Shown in pieces: positions 11,072 to 24,112 of a DNA stretch of 64,000 bases. The DNA comes from Epiperipatus broadwayi (taxonomy: Eukaryota > Onychophora > Udeonychophora > Euonychophora > Peripatidae): NCBI GenBank assembly GCA_028023455.1, contig JAQFVV010012511.1:120001-184000 (forward strand), in the 5' to 3' direction. Below the pieces are notes generated by a model. The model saw only the letters and a list, made by a program, of their open reading frames with translations, was not told the DNA's origin and did no database searches. The translations under genes were made by a program, and so were the position numbers. The number at the start of each line of letters is the position of its first letter. Positions within the stretch are counted from its first letter, which is position 1.

Positions 11072-12050
11072 ATTGCATTATCAGACATGCAAATGATTTT
11101 TAACATTTAAGTTTTAGAGGAAGCCATTTTGCAGTAATACTGTGTAGAAAAGTCACTGTTTGTTTTTAATTTTTTTTTTATATTTCCTTAATTAGTTAAC
11201 AGTTATTATTTTCATATATACAATATAAAGAAATATATATGTTATTTAAGTTATAAAAAAAGATTACCTCTATAAGATAAATCAATCCATTTTTTATAGC
11301 ATCCATTAAAAATCAAAAAACTTACTCCATTAATAATTAGTTAAACTTTTTAATCTTAATCAACTATGCCTAAAAAATAGGTTTTTATAATTTAATGAAA
11401 ATTTCCATATGAAATATTATGGAAGTCAGACTATATTGTAATTTAAGATGTAACAAATTGAAAATTAACATTATTTTAGACCAGAATTTCTCAAACTTAA
11501 GGCCACGGAATTGTCAAGAGAGCCATAAAAATAAATTTCAAATTTTAAAATTAAATGTAGATAATTAGATTTATTTTTATATATGGATAGATTTTTTTAA
11601 AATTTTAATGTGAAAATTTATTCATTAAGCTATGTAACATAATTTAATAATCACTTTTACAATTCATATACATCAGCAACTATAGACATTGGGAAATCTT
11701 TTGCTTATACAATTTACTTGTTTCTTCCTTGTACTGCGTATCACTGATACTAGTGTATTTGATAATTCTTCGTTAAAAATTTAACTCTGAAATAAATAGA
11801 TGGTTAATAAAAACATAATCAAAGCAATGAAAATACAAAAGAATCCAAATTACAACTGACAGTGTCTTGTACTTTATCAGAATCGACAGGATCATCCACA
11901 CCATTTTTGGCATAAAGTGACAAGAGGCAGAAAATATTATGTGGAAAAATTCATAAATATGATTCTTTTTATTTGAAATATGGATTTCTGTCTTCATATT
12001 ATGATCCATGTAAGGTTCTGTATGTAATCTGTCAGAAACAGTTGTCAAAT
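11072..12050. other. No gene recognised
   Basis: AT-rich sequence with no assignable exon. The last part (about 11850-12050) could contain the damaged start of the hAT-like pseudogene that follows, but I could not recover a BED zinc finger. Confidence 0.45.
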
Positions 12051-12054
12051 GATT

Positions 12055-13560
12055 GTATGAAACCTGGATAACTTAGTTGCCATTTAGATAATGTGCAAAG
12101 AGAATTTAAAAGTAACACAATTGAATTTTTTGAAAAAAAAAGCTAAAAAATTAAAATGGCAAACTGAGTTTTTTTCAAGTATACTAAATTTTAAAGGACA
12201 ATTTAGTAAAAGCTTTTTTCAAGCTTACTTTATTAATTTCTAAAACAAAAAAAACCATATCCAGATATTGCCAAAAATCTTATCTTGCCACCAGAAATAA
12301 AAATTTGTGAACTTACCCATGGTTTGGATATATCAAATCTTAAAAAAAAAAATCCTTAATCCAATGACATAATTAAAAAAAGAGATAGGATTTCTGACAA
12401 CATCATGCCTACATTATTATCCCAATCAAGCAAGGTACTATATTTGTCATACAACCCTTGATGAGTCAACTGGCAATACAAATAATACCAATTTACTAAT
12501 TTTTGCCAAATATGGTGTAATTTTCAAATTGGTGAAGACCTGTTGCTTTGTAGAAATCTTTCTGATGCAAAGAAAAAGATATATTTGAAAAAGTGAATAA
12601 TTTTTGTATAGAAAATGAGCTGGAATGGCAAAAGAACATTGAAGTTAGCATTGATTGATGCAGCTGTAGCCATGATTGGGAGGATTTATAGGAGAATTAA
12701 AAAAGGTTTGCTCAAATGAAAGACATGTTCATTGCATTATTACAGAGAAAACTTAGTATTTCCACATATGGAACAATCATTTAGCAAAGTTTCCATAATA
12801 GTTAATTACATAAAAAGTAATACCACTAATAGAGACTCTTTCAAAATTTATGCCAAGAGCTGGACTTCAATTATTTTAAAAAGAGTTTTGATATTAAAAG
12901 ATAAATTACATTTTTTTTTCTTTCTTGGTAAAAATCTCACATTAATATCTCATTTTTCTGATCAAAATTGAATATGTTTGCTTTCTTAACTCACATTTTT
13001 TTTTTTTTTTTTTTACAAAAAATAAACAAATTGAATCTTTCTCTGCAAGGGAAAAGTACCTATATATTAACTCTAAATACAAAATTACAAGCATTCCAAA
13101 ATAAATTTTCTGCATAGTCAAAAAGTTTTAGGGATAATAATACAGAAATATATTTACATGAATTTCTTGAAGAAAATAACATTTTAATTATCAGCAAAAA
13201 GTAATGGAAGAATAATTAACTACATCACAAATTCAATGGATTTTTTTTTAAAAAATATTTTTCTAATTTAAAAAATAATAAAAAATATGACAATTTAGCA
13301 ATCTCCCATGGTCATCTCAAGAAGAATTAATTGATTTGAGAGCAGATCAGAATCAGAATTTTATAATAAGTATTTGACAAAATTTTGGATCTAACAACAA
13401 AAAGAATATTCTTCATTAGTAAACACAGCCTTAAATATTATAGTTCCATTCACATATCTTTGCAAAACTATATTTTCATCATTATTACTAATTAAAAATA
13501 AATATTAATTTTGCTTATCAACAGAAACATTGGAAACAAATTGAAGAATTGCAGTATCAA
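12055..13560 (+). pseudogene. Decayed hAT-type (ZBED5/SCAND3-like) transposase
   Basis: Stop- and frameshift-riddled fragments in order match hAT transposases of the ZBED5/SCAND3-like group. Near 12120 a fragment ending IEFFEKK resembles the end of the BED-finger region. Near 12462 DESTGNTNNTNLLIFAKYG matches the conserved DESTD block. Near 12660 DAAVAMIGRI corresponds to the CTDGAAAM block. At 12806 VNYIKSNTTN and at 12935 LISHFSDQN match downstream blocks, followed in another frame by ICLLN and later by LHEFLEENN near 13155. The family catalyses cut-and-paste transposition, but this copy cannot encode an active enzyme. No terminal repeats were located, so the boundaries are approximate. Confidence 0.6.
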
Positions 13561-14878
13561 ATATTTCACCTGATATTGAACTTTTGTGTAGCAATATTCA
13601 AACACATTCATTACATTACATTGTTATTAAAATATCTTTTGTTGTATTATTCAACTTTTGTTCTAATTATTACTGAGTTTTGTGTTTTATATTTCAGATC
13701 TTTGTAATATTTGTAGTTCTTCAATTATTTTACATTATAATGAAAATGTATATATGAAACTTATTTAAATAAATTAAATATAAAAAATTGTATAACAACA
13801 GCATATGCCTCTACTAACAATTTTTTTCTTTTGGGGACCACAAATGTTCTGGATATTCTAGGGAAATCTTTATATCAATGAGTGCACTGATTTATACTAC
13901 TCCTGACCAAGATAATAATCATTTGAAATTGCAAATGTAAAAGTAAAATAAACTGCTCTATAAAGTTCTTCGTTTGCCATTATGTTCTCACACAATTGAA
14001 TTTTTTTGGTTAATAAAAAGTTGGCTCTTTGTCAAACTCACAAATGATTACTGTAGTTCTCTAAATGAATCAGATATGTAAGCAGTAACAGATATTTGTT
14101 GCAATCTTTTCTTCATTCTTTCTTAACTGTTTATTTCAAAGTATGAATATTAATAAAGTTTCTGCATTATCATATTTAAGCACTGACTACATGTGAATTT
14201 TCAAACTTTTAATTTTATTGTCATGAGAATTAATTCATAATGTATTTACTTCACATCAGAATTTTTTTAATGAGTTCTGAATCTCTTTTATAATACATTA
14301 ACTGTAAAAGTTTTTTAGATAAATGGTGTCATTTTATAGCAAAAGAAGTTACAGTTGATATGAATGTACATGATCATTTTTACATTATTATTGTTTACTA
14401 TATTGTTTTATTTTTTTTAAAAAAAAATCATATTAATATATATAACTTTGATGCCCTGTGAAATTTAGCATAGTAATAGAATAGCAGATTTGAATGAAAA
14501 GATTCCAGAGTCAATTCTCACGTGAGTTAATAAAAAATCAATTTATTTAATTGAATGAAAATGTAATGCTCATCTGCCCATTAGGTGTCCACGGGTTCAA
14601 AGCAAAAATTCATGTCATTTTATTTATTTATCAAACTCTATTTCAAATGTAATTCATATTATGTCTTCATTTAGCCATTGTTTCATTACAAATATTAAAA
14701 AATAATAACCTTTAAAACAGAAATCATAATTGGAGTAAATTCATAAAAAATTTTCTGAAGTCAAGCCCACAACCAAGCTCTTTCCATTAGCAATATTTAT
14801 CTCAGTACTCTATATAATTCTTTGTGTATATTTTAATATACATATTTAAAAAATAAACAATTGTTATAGGAAAAAAAA
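13561..14878. other. Bestrophin 3' flank; SINE-like fragment; no other gene
   Basis: No coding sequence was recognised. A tRNA-like fragment with atagaatagcagatttga lies near 14475. On the minus strand an AATAAA signal (plus-strand tttatt) at 14619-14624 lies about 255 bp beyond the bestrophin stop and is a plausible polyadenylation signal. Confidence 0.4.
14619..14624 (-). terminator. Candidate polyadenylation signal for bestrophin
   Basis: AATAAA on the minus strand, about 255 bp downstream of the predicted stop. In DNA this AT-rich such hexamers are common, so the call rests on position only. Confidence 0.3.
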
Positions 14879-15034
14879 TTACAATATTTTAGCTGCTGAG
14901 CCCATATGAGGTTCTGTTTTAAATTGTTCTGCTGCTGCAGTATAAGGTAGCTCTGGCATAATTTCATCCCAATACTGATCCTTAATTAATTCTGGATGTT
15001 CCAGGTGCATCTCATCAACAATGAGATAAGAGAC
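14879..15034 (-). CDS. Best: Bestrophin, last recognised exon (C-terminal end with stop)
   Basis: The minus-strand exon starts after a TTTTAG acceptor and reads VSYLIVDEMHLEHPEL..., including DQYWDE, ELPYTAAAEQF and EPHMGSAA, corresponding to human BEST1 residues about 317-366. It joins the previous exon in phase 0 (DRNLQ|VSYLIVDEMH), exactly as expected for the family. The frame then ends KIL-stop. Bestrophins normally continue with a variable cytoplasmic tail, so either this isoform has almost no tail or a weak donor just before the stop (ATATT|GTAATT) splices to a tail exon I could not find. The segment wraps the cytosolic part of the pentameric calcium-activated chloride channel. Confidence 0.88.
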   Translation of the reverse strand, partial: VSYLIVDEMHLEHPELIKDQYWDEIMPELPYTAAAEQFKTEPHMGSAAKIL

Positions 15035-16104
15035 CTAAAAGTAGAATGAATAAAAATATTATATATATTTAGTAATAATAATTTATCAAAATTTTTCCTT
15101 CACTTCTTATTTGTTTTATTATGAAGGAAGAGTTATTGATGTGTTATTTATATCATATTGAAATGAAAAATAAAGGGAACAATTTCTATTAATTTATTAA
15201 CAGATATTATATAATTTTAAGAGTATTCTTTTAAAACATATTAAGGCAAAAAGTAGATAAAAGTTATTAAATAGCCAAACAGAAATCTTCACAACAATTC
15301 TCCCAATTCAGATAAATAAGGAAGTTAAAACTATTATCACAAGGTTTGCCAACTGCTAGATAATGACATTTTTATTGAGTTTTACTTTTACCTGCTAATA
15401 TAAAACAACTAGATAATTACTAACAATAATGAATAGTTAGCTAAATTGTTACGAATTAACTATCTAAAAAAAATCGTAAACTTATTTTGAATTTGAAAAT
15501 ATTTCCAATTTTACCCAGATTGAACTGCAAATTGTGGATATAGCAAACAGATTTGCTAGTATCTATAATAAGATATACATCTCTATATGTTTGTTCAGAT
15601 TATAATATATCTGAATAAGAAAAAATTAATTCAAATAATTCTACTAATAAAAACCAAAGATAAAAAATATCACTTAAAAATTTAATGGTTTGTATCAAAA
15701 AATGAAGTAGGGTCAGCAGATTTGTTGCTAAGTTTAAATAAATATGATCCCTTACAATCAAATTCTGGAAAAAACAACTCATGTTGATTCAGGTAATTAA
15801 TATTCATACATAATATACTAAAATTAAGCACAGATAATTCACACCAACAATTGGACTATAAAAAAAACCTTAGAAAATGTCGCTTATTTCCACAAGTATT
15901 ATTGAAGCATATAACAGCATTAGTTGACTGAACAAATATATATATTTATAAATAGTTCTATTCACATTTGAAAACAAAGACAAAGATTAATTGATTTAAA
16001 AATAATGAAAGACATAATGAACAAGTTCTGTAAATAAAAACTATTTCTTTTTGCCTTTCTCATGCTTGTCTGATTATATTAAACTTATGAGAAATTCTAC
16101 ATAT
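15035..16104 (-). other. Bestrophin intron, proximal part; no other gene
   Basis: AT-rich intronic sequence between the last recognised exon and LTR element C. No coding or repeat unit was recognised. Confidence 0.5.
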
Positions 16105-17836
16105 TGTGCCACTACGTTTTGACACTGTCCATAATTTTATGAAGATTACAAAAATAAAATGGCTGGATGAGGGTACCACTAGACTGATAATCTAGAACCA
16201 GATTGTGAAGCATGTTAGACAATCATGGTTATTTATTTGTTTATGAACGGCGATCACCAAATATATTTTTTAAAATGTAATCTTACACAAAGTTATTTCT
16301 ACCAAATAGACACTGACATATTTAAACAAATAATCTAGATTAAAACAGACACTTAAGTAAAATTTAATTATTTATTATATTCCTTTTCTTATTGGAATCT
16401 TTCCTATTTCCTTGTTTTTCTCTTTTAGCAAACCAAACTGACTTCATCTATTAATAAAACCAAAACACAAATGTAAATTTTAAATGCAAACTTTATCTCT
16501 TTTTTAAATGTGATCCAAATTATTTAACAAATATTCTTTTCTCAAGGGAACATTCACTGTCACTTTCCCTATAGACTATAGCGGTTCAAGTTGATTATGG
16601 CAACCCTAACCAAGTAGGAGTGAACTCAAGGGCGACTTACTATAAAAGTGTATCGTATTGCAACAATCAAACCCTCTCTTTCTAATCTTAATAATATATT
16701 CAAAACCTTAAGAAAACAACACAAGTGTCCACTGTGTGCTTGCAGTCTTCGTGCATTCTTTTTCTTTCAAATATCAGGTTCCGCCATAAAGTTCTTCTGT
16801 TACTTATGGATGGACTTATTAGCTAAACTTTTTGGCTCTCTATATCGAGCAGTTAATATTCATTCCCATATACATACTTGAAATATAATAATATACAGAG
16901 AATTATATAAACAAAACAAAAAAAATTTGATTAATAGAAATTAGTAACTAATAGTTAATAACCCTTAAAAACCCTCTCTATTGTTGAAATTTTTTTTCTT
17001 TATAATTAAGTGACTGGATTCTATTACTCTATTACTCAAGACTGGAATAAAAGCTCACTAAGTAATAGTTCATAGTTACCCTGATCAATTAGATTCAACT
17101 TTCTCCAGGTAAGCAAAGTTCTTATATGTTGGAGTGAATTCTGTGTGCTGTCTATTGGCTTTTCTTGATGCCCTTGGTTAAACTTCCTTCTGTCCATAGT
17201 TGATGGTCACAGATGGCTACAGGTGAGTCAGGGAGATAAAATTCTCAAGGGGAAAGTTCCTTAAATGTTCTTTAGCTGGAAAACATTTTCATGGTGTTGT
17301 TTAAGAATATTTTCTGTCAACAGTTCTGGATCTAAAATACTTTTTTATCAAAATGGTCCTGACTTCTCAAACAATAGAGAACTCCACAATTTATACATTT
17401 AGTGTCCTTTCAAGAACCAGATTCACACTTTCAATTTATTTTAGCTATATTTTAGCACTCCAATTTTTGACCTTTTTTGGTCATATTTTTCTTTTAATTA
17501 GTAGAAAACTTCTGGATTGATCAGCATAATAGATAACAGAATACTTTTACTATCTAAAATTTCAACAATAGAGCTAATTACAGAAAAAAATTATTTTTTT
17601 CCTTTCCCTCATTCTTCTATTTCCAAGAATTAGAATTAAGACAAAAAAAACTTTTATTAAAAAACTTTCAAGATCTTATTTTTATCTTAATTTAATTTAT
17701 TTTAATAACTAAACTGAAGGAACATTGATTCTTTAAAGATAAAAAAAACTTAAAAATATTTTTTAAAAAATCTTATTTTAAACTAATATGTACACACTTG
17801 CAATAATATATATATATGAGCTGGCAGTAAATACCA
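16105..17836 (-). repeat. 3' LTR of element C
   Basis: Starts tgtgccactac and ends gtaaatacca on the plus strand. It lacks the MITE of its partner and shows the empty insertion site ctggattgatcagcataata near 17515. No coding sequence is supported. Confidence 0.65.
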
Positions 17837-18194
17837 TCTCATTTCTTTTACAGAATGATAAAAAGCCCATTTCAACTACCCCTTGTACTTTTCCTTCCCT
17901 CAGATTCTATTTCACCCCCTGCCCACATCTGAACATCACTCTTAACTTCATTCTCTTTCCTTAGGCTATTCACTATGTTAACAGCCCCAATCTTGGGTGC
18001 CATTTTCTATCTATTTAATTTCTCTATGCTATGTGCCACCACATTTAGACATTGTAATTTTACAAAGATTACAAAAATAAAGCGGACAGATGAGGGCATC
18101 ACTCTTAACCTCATCCTCTTTCCTCAGACCATTCACTATGTTAACAAGCCCCATGTTGGGTGCCATTTCCTATCTATTTATTTTCTCTATGCTA
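17837..18194 (-). other. Interior of LTR element C with duplicated PBS segment
   Basis: Non-coding interior. A segment of about 165 bp carrying the PBS-like block and the first bases of the LTR occurs twice: GCCCCAATCTTGGGTGCCA (plus strand) at 17984-18002 and the matching block at 18148-18165. Each is followed by ctatctattta and a tgtgccac LTR start (18029 and 18195). This suggests slippage or a second priming event during reverse transcription. Confidence 0.55.
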
Positions 18195-20303
18195 TGTGCC
18201 ACTACATTTTGACACTAACTTTACAAAGATTACAAAAATAAAGTGGGCAAATGAGGGCACCACTAGGCATATAACCTAAAATGAGATTGCAATGCACATT
18301 TGACAATCATGGTTATTTATTTATTTATGAACAGTGATCACCAAATATATTTTTTAAAATGTAATCTTACATGGACTTATTTCTACCACATAGACAACTA
18401 TTTAAATGAGTAATCTAGATTAAAACAGACATGTAAAATTTAATTATTTATTATATTCCTTTTCTTATTGGAATCTTTTCTATTTCCTTGTTTTTCTCTT
18501 TTAGCAATCCAAACTGTCTCGATCTTTTAATAAAAGCAAAACACAAATGTAAATTTTAAATGCAAACTTTATCTTTTTTAAATGTAATCCAAATTATTTA
18601 ACAAATATTCTTTTCTCAAAGGGAACATTTACCATCACTTCCCCCTGACAGATGAGTGGTCCAAATTCATTATAGCAACCCTAACCAAGTAGGAGCCAAC
18701 TCAAGGGTGACTTACTATAAGAATGTGCCATATTACAAATATTCAAACCCTCTCTTTCCAATGTTAAATAATATATTCAAAATGTTAAGAAAATGACACA
18801 AGTGTCTACTGTTTGCTTGCAGTCCTTGCACATTCTTTTTCTTTCAAATATCAGGTACCACCATAAGATTCATATGTTACTTATGGATGGACTTATTAAC
18901 TAAACTTTTATCCCCTGCCTCCTGTTTTGGCTTTCTATATCGAGCAGTTAATATTCATACCTATATAATACTTGAAATGTAATAATAAATGAAGAATTAT
19001 ATAAAAACAAAAAAATTTTGATTAATAAAAATTAATAACTAATAGTTAATAACCCATAGTAAAAAAATCCTCTCTATTGTTGAAACTTTTTTTTCTTTAC
19101 AATTAGGTGACTTGATTCTATTATACTATTATGCAAGATGGAATAAAAGTTCACTAAGTAATAGTTCAGTTACCATGATCGATTAGATTCAACTTTCTCC
19201 AGGTAAGCAAAGTTCTTATATGCTGGAGTGAATCCTACATGTTGTCCATTGGCTTTTCTTGATGTTCTTGACTAGCTGGTTAAGTTTCCTTCTGTCCATG
19301 GTTGACAATTATGGGTGGTTACAGGTGAATCAGAGAGATGAATTTCTTGGGGGAAAGTTTCTTAAATGATCTCTTTGGCCAGAGAATGTTTTCTTGGTGC
19401 TCTTTAACAATATTTTCTGGCAACAGTTCTGTATCTACAATACTTTTTTAGCAAAATGATCATGATTGCTCAAACAATAGAGAACTCAACAATTTATACA
19501 TTTAGGGTTCTTTCAAGAGCCAGATTCACATTTTTAATTTATTTTTAGCTATATTTTAGCCTCCAATTTTTGTCCTTTTTTGGTCATATTTTTCTTTTAA
19601 TTAAAAATTCTGGATCAATTAGCGCAGGGGTCCCCAACCTTTTTGCACTTAAGAGCACATTCTATAATACTGGCCAGGTGGCGGGCACCATTTATTTTTT
19701 CAATGTAAATTTATAGTTGGATATTGTTAATAATACACATAATGTACAAAAAAATATTTATTTTAAAAATAAAATTTTAACATATAATTAACGTTTATAT
19801 TTTTATGCTGTAAAAGTATAGTACGCCCTACAATTTGATTACAATATAATACAATAATTTATAAGAAATTTTAAAAATTAAATTTATTTGTATCAGATAA
19901 ATATTTTTTTTATCCTGTTCGGATAGCAGCAGGCACAAGTAAAATGGTCTGCGGGCGCCATGGTGCCCACAGGCATAGGGTTGGGACCCCTGGATTAGCA
20001 TAATAGATAACTAAATACTTTTACTATATAAAGTTTCAACAATATAACTAATTACAGAAAAAAAATCTATACTTTTTTCTTTCCTTCACCCTTCTATTTC
20101 CAAGAATTAGAATCAAGACAAAAAAAAATTATTAAAAAACTTTCAAGATCCTATTTTTATCTTGATTTAATTTATTTTAATAATTAAATTGAAGGAATGT
20201 TGATTCCTTCGAGATAAAAAAAAAAAATCTAAAATAATAATTAAAAAAAAAAGTTATTTTAAATTAATATATATGCGCATATATCAGCTGGCAGTAAATA
20301 CCG
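18195..20303 (-). repeat. 5' LTR of element C with MITE insertion
   Basis: Partner of 16105-17836. The terminal CA seen in the other copy appears here as CG (aataccgg). A hAT-type MITE is inserted at 19625-19992. Confidence 0.65.
19625..19992. mobile_element. hAT-type MITE inside LTR C
   Basis: A 368-bp non-coding element whose ends are the inverted pair CAGGGGTCCCCAACCT and a matching GGTTGGGACCCCTG, typical of hAT terminal repeats. The 8-bp flanks aattagcg and gattagca agree at six of eight positions, the length expected for hAT. The other LTR of element C provides the empty site. Inner sequence ggtgcccacaggcat/ggtggcgggcacc extends the imperfect inverted repeat. Confidence 0.8.
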
Positions 20304-20315
20304 GCTAATATATAT

Positions 20316-20512
20316 GTGGAAATATTTTAGAATATAGAGTTTTCAATTTATGATTATTTAATTAGAAAGCTCTTGCCTAGATTAGCAGCCAATCAAGATT
20401 AAATATGCAAAGCAAAGAGAAACAGTTAACCTTGATTGGCTACTATTCAGGCAAGAACTTTCTAATTAGATAATTAGAAACAGAAAATTCCATAAACTAA
20501 AATATTTCCTTC
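20316..20512. mobile_element. Fold-back MITE of about 200 bp
   Basis: Imperfect inverted arms of about 86 bp: ggaaatattttag, attagaaagctcttgcct and agccaatcaagatta on the left recur inverted on the right (taaccttgattggct, aggcaagaactttctaat, ctaaaatatttcc) around a loop of about 20 bp. There is no coding capacity. The target duplication was not resolved because of flanking AT repeats. Confidence 0.65.
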
Positions 20513-23500
20513 TAAACATCCATTGAATATTATAATATATATTTATAAAAAAATAAAAAGTAAACATTCCACTGAACAACAAAGACTTCCCTAAAATCCT
20601 ACATACAGTAACAAAAAAAAATGATTGCTCATCAGGTTGACAACTGCTAGGTAATGGACATTTTTATAGTGTTCCATCCTTACTTTATCCTCTAGCTAAG
20701 AACTGTAAAATATCTATTTACAAATTTATAGAAAATTTCTAGGACTAAATGTAACTTGAAAAAATGTCCATGTTCAAATAGCGTGAATTCCATTAATGGT
20801 TATTTTAACCACGTAAGAAAAAAATAATAATTATACTTAGTATTTATTACTTCTTTTCATTTAATCCTTAATAAAAATTCAAAATTTTTTTTATAAAGAA
20901 ATGATTTTAATGTCATAAATTGTATTCTTATACATATTTTTTAAATATCTTTTATTATTATAAATATAAAAACATATCAATTTGAGAATACACACATAAT
21001 GTATATGCTTTTATTACTCAAAAGATAATATTAACTTAAACAAATCTTTACTTTGTTACATATGTTTAATTACACATACATTTATCATATCTAAAATAAA
21101 TAACACTTAAGTAGATTATTCAATAAGATATAATATTATTTCAATATAAAAAAGCTTCTGTTGATGACTTTTCACTGCCCTTTTCAATACAAAAATATAA
21201 GAATATAAATAGGTAGTATACAAGGATATACAACAGAGAATTGTGTATAGTGATATGTTTTTTGAAATTTAATTTTTTTAAAATAATACATTACACAGTA
21301 AAATAAACTTGACAATATGAATATATTAATATAACCATATGAATAGATTGAAAAAAATGATATATATTTTTTTGTAGATCACTATCATTACTAATTATTA
21401 ATATGGATTTATTTTACATATTTGTGGATAGGAAATATAAGTCAATTACAAACAACAACAAAAATAAAATTGAGTTTATTATACTCATAAAATGTATATA
21501 TATAGTTAAATTGCATAACTAATTTAAGTTTACACCATGATAATTTCTTGTAAATTTTGCTACAATAAATAATTATATAAGTATTAAGTGGTAATTATTA
21601 TTATCTATAATAAACTTTATTTATATTAATAATATCATATGTACATACATATCCACACACTTATTATTTATAATCCTATACACATTTCAATGCCTTCCCT
21701 AAAAAATTAAATTAATTTTGAATTTTTACTTTTAAGTAATGCTTTATGGTGAAAATTAGATTGAGATTGATTCTGTGTTTTGAAACAATGTTTTTAAAAC
21801 TGGAATTAAAATATCATCGCTGAATTATAAAACTTTTCTGGGTATTTTATCAGGACCTGCAACCTTTCTATTTTCAGATTATAAAGAGCTGTTTTGACTT
21901 TACTAAACTGATTATCTTTGTGCAAATCTAAATCAATAGATATAATAAATATATCATTAAAAAATGTATCTCAGCTCTAATATCATTATTCAAAAGATGA
22001 TCAAAATATCATTACCATCATATAACAGAGTGCTATTGTTCGATCTAATAGAATTGTCATACTATTTCCCAGGTGCATAAGTGTTTTTCAATGCATAAAA
22101 AAAAAAGGGGGGGGGGGGTAAAGTGAGCAAGATCAGTGAATGTGTATATATATATATTTTTTTTTTTGCAGTTTTAACCTGTCAATCATTTTTAAGCATT
22201 CTTGTTAGTCATCAAACTTCTGCATTCAAAATCTTTATATTAATTATGAAGTTTCACATTTAAAACAGTAGCAACTTTCTCCTAGATGCTAAAATATCCC
22301 CAGACAAGTTTCTAACTTATGGCAGTATGTATGGAGAAAGTTGTTAGTTTTAACAGACTGTGTAAGCAAAAGGAATGGTGGTCATGTGAAGCTTCACATT
22401 TGCTCTATTATTCTGCCAAACAAAAAATGCCATGTTTCATTTTAATCAATCACTAATAATAAAGTTATTATCAGAACAACTGTCATCATTCTTCTTTTTA
22501 GTAAAACCAGCAATAGATATACTTATATACATTTATACACTCCTTAAAAGAATTCTATGCTTCAGTAAATATGATAGTCTGGAAGATCCAAATTAGCATT
22601 TTAGTGTTTAATAGCTTTTGAAATTTAGTGCATATAATAGATTCTTCCAAAGAATGATATGATTGGAATAATATCTATGTTCTAATGCAACTATAATTGT
22701 AATCTTGGAGAGTACTAATCTAAGATCTATCAAAAGTTCCGTGCTATAAATGCTCGCATATATTCTGCCTCCTAACCATAATATAATCTATTAAATGCCA
22801 TTGTTTTGAGTGTGTATGCATCTTTGCTCATTTATAGCTCTTTTTCTGCCTAAACAAAGTGTTTGTGATAGTCAATCCATGTATTATACATAAAATCTAT
22901 AATAACAAACCATTTGAATTTGTAGAATCAATATCATTATTACCAATAATTTTAGACTAAAGTCTACTTTTATGTACCAACATGTCGTTACAGTTTCCAA
23001 AAAGAAAATTTTTATATTTTAATGGTATTGCTGTAATAATGCTATCCAACAAAGAATAACAACTTTCCTTTTCTGAATCTAAGATTGCAGCTTAGGCAAT
23101 AATAAAATGAGCAAAAAAAAAAAATAATAAAATTGTGCAAGGTGAATTTTAACACTATTAGCCTTTCACAGAAGCAAAAAGAAATTCTAACATTAAAAGA
23201 TGTTGAATTACACTTTACAATAAATCCAGTACCATGCATTCTCCTTTTACTGGTTGACTTGCCTTTCCAAAAAAAACAACAACTTATATCCAACCATCTG
23301 TTCTATTAAACGTTCTTCTGCTAGAAGATGAGTTTTACTAAGAGCACCTTATATTGATTTTAAATTTTGACAGTTCCTTAGTCACTTGTCCAGTCCTCCA
23401 GTCTGGTCTTGAAGAATTATATTAACTTAAGTTTGCACACTCCATATACTTATAAAAAAAACAACAATTTATAATATTTAGCTTTACCATTACACTATTG

Positions 23501-24112
23501 ATATTATTACTGCTGCAGCTATTTAACAAATGTTTTTCATCTTTTATATTAAAAAAAAAACATTGTGAAAAAATGCTTGTCCACTGATAATCTTTTTATG
23601 ATAAATAATTGTATATAAAAGATATTTCTAAATAATTTCTATTTTTCTAATTGAGAAAAAAAGTAAAATTATTACTTAAAGTGAAAATAATTATTTTTCT
23701 AATTATTTAATTAATGATATCATATACATCTTACATAATAAAAAGACTGACAATATCTTTTAACTATAAGAATAATTCATATAAATATTGGAAGTAATGA
23801 AGGTCAATAGCTAGAAAATAGTGAATTTATTTAGCATTAACCATTTGATAAATACTGACTAGTAATGCTTATAATAAATAGGCTTGGTGTAGTAGTATCT
23901 TTTATGCAAAAATAATAATGTATGAAATAAATAAAATTTTATAAGTGATAAACAGCAAATATTTCTTCATGAATATTGTGCATTATAAAACAATGCATTA
24001 TAAATTTTTATAGTAATCAAAATTAATTCGAACAAGAATTATGATTTAAAATAAACTGTATCAAATTATCAATAATTATTTAATCTACTGTTATATTATA
24101 GTTTTTACAATA
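20513..24112 (-). other. Bestrophin intron, central part; no gene
   Basis: About 3.6 kb of AT-rich intronic sequence. It contains an A10/G12 homopolymer junction near 22100-22122, a PLE terminal-unit remnant at about 22290-22395, and many A/T runs. No exon on either strand could be supported. Confidence 0.5.
22290..22395 (-). repeat. PLE terminal-unit remnant
   Basis: The plus strand has aatatccccagacaagtttct and ttatggcagt, the inverse of the second half of the hammerhead region (GAAAC, then GTCTGGGGATATT). The CTGATGA half is missing. A tatggagaaag end follows, as in the other PLE pieces. Confidence 0.5.

Larger units (their letters stand above)
16105..20303 (-). mobile_element. LTR element C: non-autonomous, in a bestrophin intron
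   Basis: Direct repeats 16105-17836 (1732 bp) and 18195-20303 (1733 bp once the 368-bp MITE and its 8-bp duplication are removed) flank a 358-bp interior. Read on the minus strand each LTR starts TGGTATTTACTGCCAGC. A purine-rich tract, AAAAGAAATGAGA, lies directly before the downstream LTR, as expected for a polypurine tract. A PBS-like sequence, TGGCACCCAACATGGGGC (18148-18165), follows the upstream LTR by about 29 bp. No gag or pol is present. The matching lengths after MITE removal strongly support the LTR interpretation. No clear target duplication was found. It lies on the same strand as the host gene. Confidence 0.68.
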
